DNA of 64,000 nucleotides from Acidobacteriota bacterium (GTDB lineage Bacteria > Acidobacteriota > Terriglobia > Terriglobales > Acidobacteriaceae), in the NCBI GenBank assembly GCA_018268755.1, contig JAFDVW010000016.1, forward strand, positions 186,001 to 250,000. The letters run 5' to 3'. The notes below the pieces were generated by a model that worked only from the letters and a program-made list of their open reading frames with translations, searched no databases and had not been told where the DNA came from. The position numbers were made by a program, and so were the translations under genes. Shown in pieces: positions 60,717 to 64,000 of the stretch. How positions within the stretch are numbered: the first letter of the stretch is position 1; every line of letters begins with the position of its first letter.

Positions 60717-62003
60717 ATGTCGATTGGATTCTACCTGCTCGGCGAATTTAAGCTACCGCAATTGAATCCCAGTACTTTCCTGAAAAAACTTGAGGAATGG
60801 ATTGGCAACACCTGCGTAGAGTTAGCTCCTACCTTTCGAACCGGGTTTGTAGACGAAAAACCCTGCCTGTTCTCACATTTTCATCCGGCCGCTGAAGAAG
60901 TCGAGATTTGCCTTGCGGATCCCAATCACATTACGGTTTCGGCGAATACCTCCACCGTCGGCCCCGGCTACCACATTTATCTCTGCGATCTTTTTCGTCG
61001 TTGGACCGATGAATTCTCAGTTTGCTGGCAGGCAAACGATATCGATGACAACACTCCGTACGGAGATGAAACAGGGTATTTCTTCACCCGCAACCAACAA
61101 GCCGTCTATGACCAGATGCAGAGCTGGCTGCGTTTTCTCGCGGAGAGTTTCTTCAATGGAACTATGGGTGTAGATCCCAGTAATGTCGCGCTGTGTATGC
61201 CGATTGACTTCCGGTTCGCCCCCGATTCCGCTGCCGTCACACAGCTAGGCCCCCGCGATAGAGACTGGCTCTCGCAAATGCACCGGGGCCTGAAAGATTA
61301 TCGCGAGTTCTTCGCCTGGTATGACACGGGCCTGAGTGCAAACTATTATCTTGGCCGAGCTCTGATACAAATGTGGTCCAACGTTCGTTGGCGCAAGCCG
61401 GCTACGGCAAACGAAACTCGGCTGCTGCAATCCGTATCGCACTCGCTTGAAACTGCCTATCGACTGGATCCTGGCCTGGACTTCCCGTGGAATGAGTGGA
61501 CCGAAGTGCTCAGTTTCTTGGGGAATAGTGCTCCGGATTTGCCATTTGTGAGGGCAAAGGCCAACGGCCCGGGGCACATTGGTTATCGCAGAAGTTTGGT
61601 AAAAACCCGCCTCCCAGGAAATTGGTGGATTGAAACCGAGGGTTCATTCAGTACATTTGAACCCGACGACAAAGGAGACCTGTCTGGAATAGATCCGCCA
61701 CGCGAGGTTCACTTCACGGCTTTTTCCGTCTCTGGCGAAAATCCTGGCGAGAGGCTCGGCAGATTACGCGCACAAGTTTTGGCTGAACATCATGAGTTTG
61801 CCCACGAGGAGGACGCCTACATTTCGGTAGCAGACATACGCCGTGAGTGGCTGGCTCTTCGGAGGCGTTACTTGCTAAAGTCGGTTCATATCGGGACCCA
61901 GGGCTACGCGGTGTGTACGCTCCTATTTGCCCATGCCGACGACCGTGAATGGGCCCTTCGCGTATGGCGTTCGATTCAGTCTTCGAAGGATGAAAATGCT
62001 TGA
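60717..62003 (+). CDS. Unknown 428-aa protein in a repeat-bounded cassette
   Basis: I do not recognise a family. The soluble protein is rich in Trp and Tyr and has no signal peptide. Distinct segments include CLADPNHITVSANTST, GPGYHIYLCDLFRRW and DDNTPYGDETGYFF in the N-terminal half and a C-terminal half with VHFTAFSVSGENPGERLG and LKSVHIGTQGYAVCTLLFAH. Codon use appears more AT-rich than the surrounding genes. It is bounded by two copies of the family G hairpin (60607 and 62039), so it may have been acquired. Immunity or defence roles are possible but not shown. The ATG at 60717 has no strong ribosome site. Confidence 0.6.
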   Translation: MSIGFYLLGEFKLPQLNPSTFLKKLEEWIGNTCVELAPTFRTGFVDEKPCLFSHFHPAAEEVEICLADPNHITVSANTSTVGPGYHIYLCDLFRRWTDEFSVCWQANDIDDNTPYGDETGYFFTRNQQAVYDQMQSWLRFLAESFFNGTMGVDPSNVALCMPIDFRFAPDSAAVTQLGPRDRDWLSQMHRGLKDYREFFAWYDTGLSANYYLGRALIQMWSNVRWRKPATANETRLLQSVSHSLETAYRLDPGLDFPWNEWTEVLSFLGNSAPDLPFVRAKANGPGHIGYRRSLVKTRLPGNWWIETEGSFSTFEPDDKGDLSGIDPPREVHFTAFSVSGENPGERLGRLRAQVLAEHHEFAHEEDAYISVADIRREWLALRRRYLLKSVHIGTQGYAVCTLLFAHADDREWALRVWRSIQSSKDENA

Positions 62004-62038
62004 GGGCATAACGGGAAGGTCGCGCCGACAGCGATCTC

Positions 62039-62074
62039 GAGGGTGCCCCCGTCCAAGCTTGGCTTGGACGGGTG
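62039..62074. repeat. Family G hairpin repeat, right copy
   Basis: GAGGGTGCCCCCGTCCAAGC, then TTG, then GCTTGGACGGGTG. It carries a perfect inner stem CCCGTCCAAGC / GCTTGGACGGG, so mutations in the two copies keep pairing largely intact. Confidence 0.7.
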
Positions 62075-62142
62075 CGTTTATATCACGCACCGGTAAAGTG
62101 GGATCATTGCCGTGCCACGCTTGCAGTAGAATCTTGGCACGC

Positions 62143-62871
62143 GTGAATAAAACTCCCCGCTACGATCCAACTGCCATCCGCGAGCTCTTCGATGAGATGG
62201 CATCCACCTACGGCCTGGTCAACCTGATTGCATCATTTGGGTTCGCGGTGCGCTGGCGGCATCAAGCGATAAAACAGATATCCGCGGCGCTGCGGGGCGG
62301 CCGGCGAGTAGTTGACCTGATGAGTGGAATGAATGAGTTATCGCATTCCATTTCGCAATACTCGGACTGTTCGTTACGAGTAACAGCCATCGACTTCTCT
62401 CCTGAAATGCTGCGGAGGGCGCGGACGAATTTCCCCTTCCCGGTCAAAACTCATTTGGAAGACATCTTTACGTGGGGATTCGCACCGGGCGCTGCAGACA
62501 TTGTTGTCAGTTCCTTCGGACTGAAAACTTTTGACCGCAACCAGCAGGCACTGCTGGCAGAACGTATCGCCACGCTCCTTTGTCCGGGTGGCACGTTTTC
62601 GCTCGTGGAAATCTCCGTTCCTCCCGCGCGTTTGTTGCGGCTTTTCTATCTTTTTTATTTAAACCATGTTGTTCCCTGGATCGGACGGCTATTTCTTGGC
62701 AATCCCACCAACTATCGCATGCTGGGCATATACACGCGAGAATTCGGCAACTGCTGCTATTTTGCAGAGTGTTTACGCCAGCAGGGGTTACAAGTCACGG
62801 AGGTAAGTTATTTTTTGGGCTGCGCTACCGGAGTAACCGGGAGCAAGCCGGACATCAGGCGCACTGCCTGA
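62143..62871 (+). CDS. Class I SAM-dependent methyltransferase (UbiE-like)
   Basis: The 242-aa protein resembles UbiE/class I methyltransferases. Motif I reads VVDLMSGMNELSH, an atypical form of the usual GxGxG loop. Later motifs are TAIDFSPEMLRRAR, DIVVSSFGLKTFDRNQQALLAER and CPGGTFSLVEISVP. Residues 165-200 (PPARLLRLFYLFYLNHVVPW) form a hydrophobic segment, as in methyltransferases acting on lipids or quinones. The GTG at 62143 was chosen because the domain begins there; a longer frame upstream lies over the repeat. It is a monocistronic gene next to the RAYT island. Confidence 0.78.
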   Translation: MNKTPRYDPTAIRELFDEMASTYGLVNLIASFGFAVRWRHQAIKQISAALRGGRRVVDLMSGMNELSHSISQYSDCSLRVTAIDFSPEMLRRARTNFPFPVKTHLEDIFTWGFAPGAADIVVSSFGLKTFDRNQQALLAERIATLLCPGGTFSLVEISVPPARLLRLFYLFYLNHVVPWIGRLFLGNPTNYRMLGIYTREFGNCCYFAECLRQQGLQVTEVSYFLGCATGVTGSKPDIRRTA

Positions 62872-62881
62872 TGATGGACAA

Positions 62882-62915
62882 TAAAAGGCAAAGGCCACAT
62901 TCATCTCTGAATGTG
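62882..62915. repeat. Copy of the rRNA-terminator sequence, left of the RAYT
   Basis: TAAAAGGCAAAGGCC followed by ACATTCATCTCTGAATG. The same 34-base sequence is at 63782-63815 with only two base changes, one on each side of the stem, which keep base pairing. The copies are exactly 900 bases apart in direct orientation. Confidence 0.8.
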
Positions 62916-62924
62916 CCACACACG

Positions 62925-63080
62925 TGTGGCGCGGGCGCCCCGCCCGCGAAAGGGCTTTCCCTGGATACGCTGTCCCCCTTCAGCCTGTGCATCCCTTCCG
63001 ATGTTCATCCGCCACAAACAAGAAACTTAAAACCTGTTTAGATTACCGGCATTGGCGGGCGAGGCGCCCGCCCCACATTC
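62925..63080. repeat. REPIN of family D, left of the RAYT
   Basis: TGTGGCGCGGGCGCCCC with GCCCGCGAA starts it; GGCGGGCGAGGCGCCCGCC and CCCACATTC close it in inverted orientation. Two inverted REP units around a spacer of roughly 100 bases make a REPIN. The unit at the right end runs to within a few bases of the RAYT start codon. Confidence 0.85.
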
Positions 63081-63084
63081 CACT

Positions 63085-63606
63085 ATGTCCAGTCCGCCGC
63101 TCAGTAAATACCGCTATCGCCGCCGTCTCCCGCATCTGCAAAAAGACGATGCCCCACTCTTCATCACTTTCTGCACCGGAGCCCGCATCCCTCTGCCGGA
63201 GAATGCCCGCGACTTGGTATTCGAACACTGTCTCCGAGAAGGCGGTATCCTGCTTTTCGCGGGCGAGGGCGCCCGCGCCACACAGAGAATTCATCTCTAC
63301 GCCGTAGTAGTAATGCCCGATCACGTCCACCTGATCTTCCATCCCCTTAGAGACAACCAAGGCTGGACCTTCCCGCTCGTGGACATCTTGCAATGCCTCA
63401 AAGGAGCCACCGCACACCGCATCAACAAACTGCTCAACCGCTTTGGCCCGGTGTGGGAGGAAGAGTCCTTCGATCATGTCCTGCGTACCAGCAAAAGTCT
63501 GCGGGAGAAGGCCGAATATATCCGGCAGAATCCAGTGCGGAAAGGTTTGGTGGAAAGGCCGGAAGACTACCGCTGGCTCTGGACCAGCCCGGAACTCAAA
63601 ATCTGA
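63085..63606 (+). CDS. REP-associated tyrosine transposase (RAYT)
   Basis: The 173-aa protein belongs to the Y1 HUH (TnpA-REP) family. The HUH metal motif is HVH in VVVMPDHVHLIFHP and the catalytic tyrosine is in KAEYIRQNPVRKGL. The tail WEEESFDHVLR, ahead of that tyrosine, is conserved. RAYTs nick and join REP hairpins and spread REPINs. The ATG at 63085 was chosen; 11 residues upstream in frame are translations of REP DNA. An intact REP (63256-63282) lies inside the gene and encodes FAGEGARATQ between REGGILL and RIHLYAVV, so the fold carries an insertion. Activity is therefore uncertain. Confidence 0.88.
   Translation: MSSPPLSKYRYRRRLPHLQKDDAPLFITFCTGARIPLPENARDLVFEHCLREGGILLFAGEGARATQRIHLYAVVVMPDHVHLIFHPLRDNQGWTFPLVDILQCLKGATAHRINKLLNRFGPVWEEESFDHVLRTSKSLREKAEYIRQNPVRKGLVERPEDYRWLWTSPELKI
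63256..63282 (-). repeat. Intact family D REP within the RAYT coding sequence
   Basis: On the minus strand the 27 bases are identical to the solo REP at 6881-6907, starting TGTGGCGCGGGCGCC. It keeps the reading frame and inserts about 10 residues ahead of the HUH motif. Confidence 0.85.
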
Positions 63607-63609
63607 ATG

Positions 63610-63763
63610 TGTGGCGCGGGCGCCTCGCCCGCGAAGTACCTACAGCAAATAGATTAATTTTGATGACCGGCGTTGGCACCGTCTTGATAGAAACTGCTTT
63701 TCTCGCAACTTGAGCTTTTACCCACCGCTGGCATTTGGCGGGCGAGGCGCCCGCCCCACATTC
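63610..63763. repeat. REPIN of family D, right of the RAYT
   Basis: Same composition and nearly the same length as 62925-63080, with inverted end units TGTGGCGCGGGCGCC and GGCGCCCGCC with CCCACATTC. It begins just after the RAYT stop codon. Confidence 0.85.
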
Positions 63764-63781
63764 CCACAATCTAATCCGTCC

Positions 63782-63823
63782 TAAAAGGCAAAGGCCCCAT
63801 TCATCTCTGAATGAGGCCTTTAT
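63782..63823 (-). terminator. Rho-independent terminator of the rRNA operon
   Basis: On the minus strand AAAGGCCTCATTCA pairs with TGAATGGGGCCTTT, leaving one mismatch, followed by GCCTTTTAGG. It lies 3' of the 5S gene and so ends the rRNA transcript. A near-identical 34-base copy lies at 62882-62915, beyond the RAYT unit. Confidence 0.75.
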
Positions 63824-63827
63824 TTAT

Positions 63828-63943
<116 letters not shown>

Positions 63944-64000
63944 TTCGTGAGCAGCTTTCGCTATCAGCCCGTGGGCTTTCGCTTTGCCGTGCTGGTGCGC

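Overview
The window looks like chromosomal DNA of a high-GC, Gram-negative-type bacterium, most likely an acidobacterium (Terriglobia-like). That is an inference. It rests on the mix of secreted TPR, PEGA, OmpA and DinB proteins, the yacL-type PIN/TRAM - ispD - ispF order, and several dense families of palindromic interspersed repeats of the kind seen in acidobacterial genomes. No CRISPR array, tRNA gene, prophage or classical insertion sequence was recognised. A 5S rRNA gene (minus strand) lies at the right edge, so an rRNA operon continues beyond base 64000.

Layout. 0-5 kb: a DnaC/IstB-like ATPase, a short UvrC-like protein and two uncharacterised proteins, one with a PD-(D/E)XK-like motif. 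5.2-8.9 kb: cysM, a JAMM protease (mec-like), a small sulfur-carrier protein ending in GGR, and a MoeZ-type E1/rhodanese. Together these form a complete protein-thiocarboxylate route to cysteine. 9-19 kb: a PEGA protein, a small secreted protein, a quinone-reductase-like enzyme, PIN/TRAM-ispD-ispF, a class I amidotransferase, a DksA-type zinc protein, a YfgM-like protein, a redoxin and an amino acid permease. 19-31.7 kb: OmpA family, dGTPase-like, GNAT, a large TPR protein, purH, an XRE regulator, dienelactone hydrolase, an amidohydrolase and a class III aminotransferase. 32-38 kb: CDP-alcohol transferase/GtrA pair, a polytopic membrane protein, orphan ExbD, a serine hydrolase and der. 38-48.5 kb: DinG-like helicase, queD-queE-queC (preQ0 synthesis), a TPR protein, a divergent PilT-like ATPase, then moeA-moaC-REC/DUF4388-mogA (molybdenum cofactor) and a secreted DinB protein. 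48.5-60.6 kb: D-aminoacylase-like amidohydrolase, DedA-like, serine hydrolase, YdjM-like, TrmJ-like, epimerase, rel (ppGpp), ridA, rpmB, a secreted lipoprotein-like protein and ybaK. 60.6-64 kb: an accessory stretch with an unknown 428-aa gene between two copies of a hairpin repeat, a methyltransferase, a REP-associated tyrosine transposase (RAYT) flanked on both sides by REPIN-type repeats, and the 5S gene.

Two systems stand out. The first is the cysM/mec/cysO/moeZ cluster: its carrier protein has one extra arginine after the Gly-Gly terminus, so a JAMM protease step is needed before activation. The second is the RAYT-REPIN unit near the rRNA operon. An intact REP sequence lies inside the RAYT reading frame and is identical over 27 bases to a solo REP between the mec and cysO genes 56 kb away. 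Other palindromic repeat families sit in most intergenic gaps and have entered coding sequence at least in moeA and der, apparently in frame.
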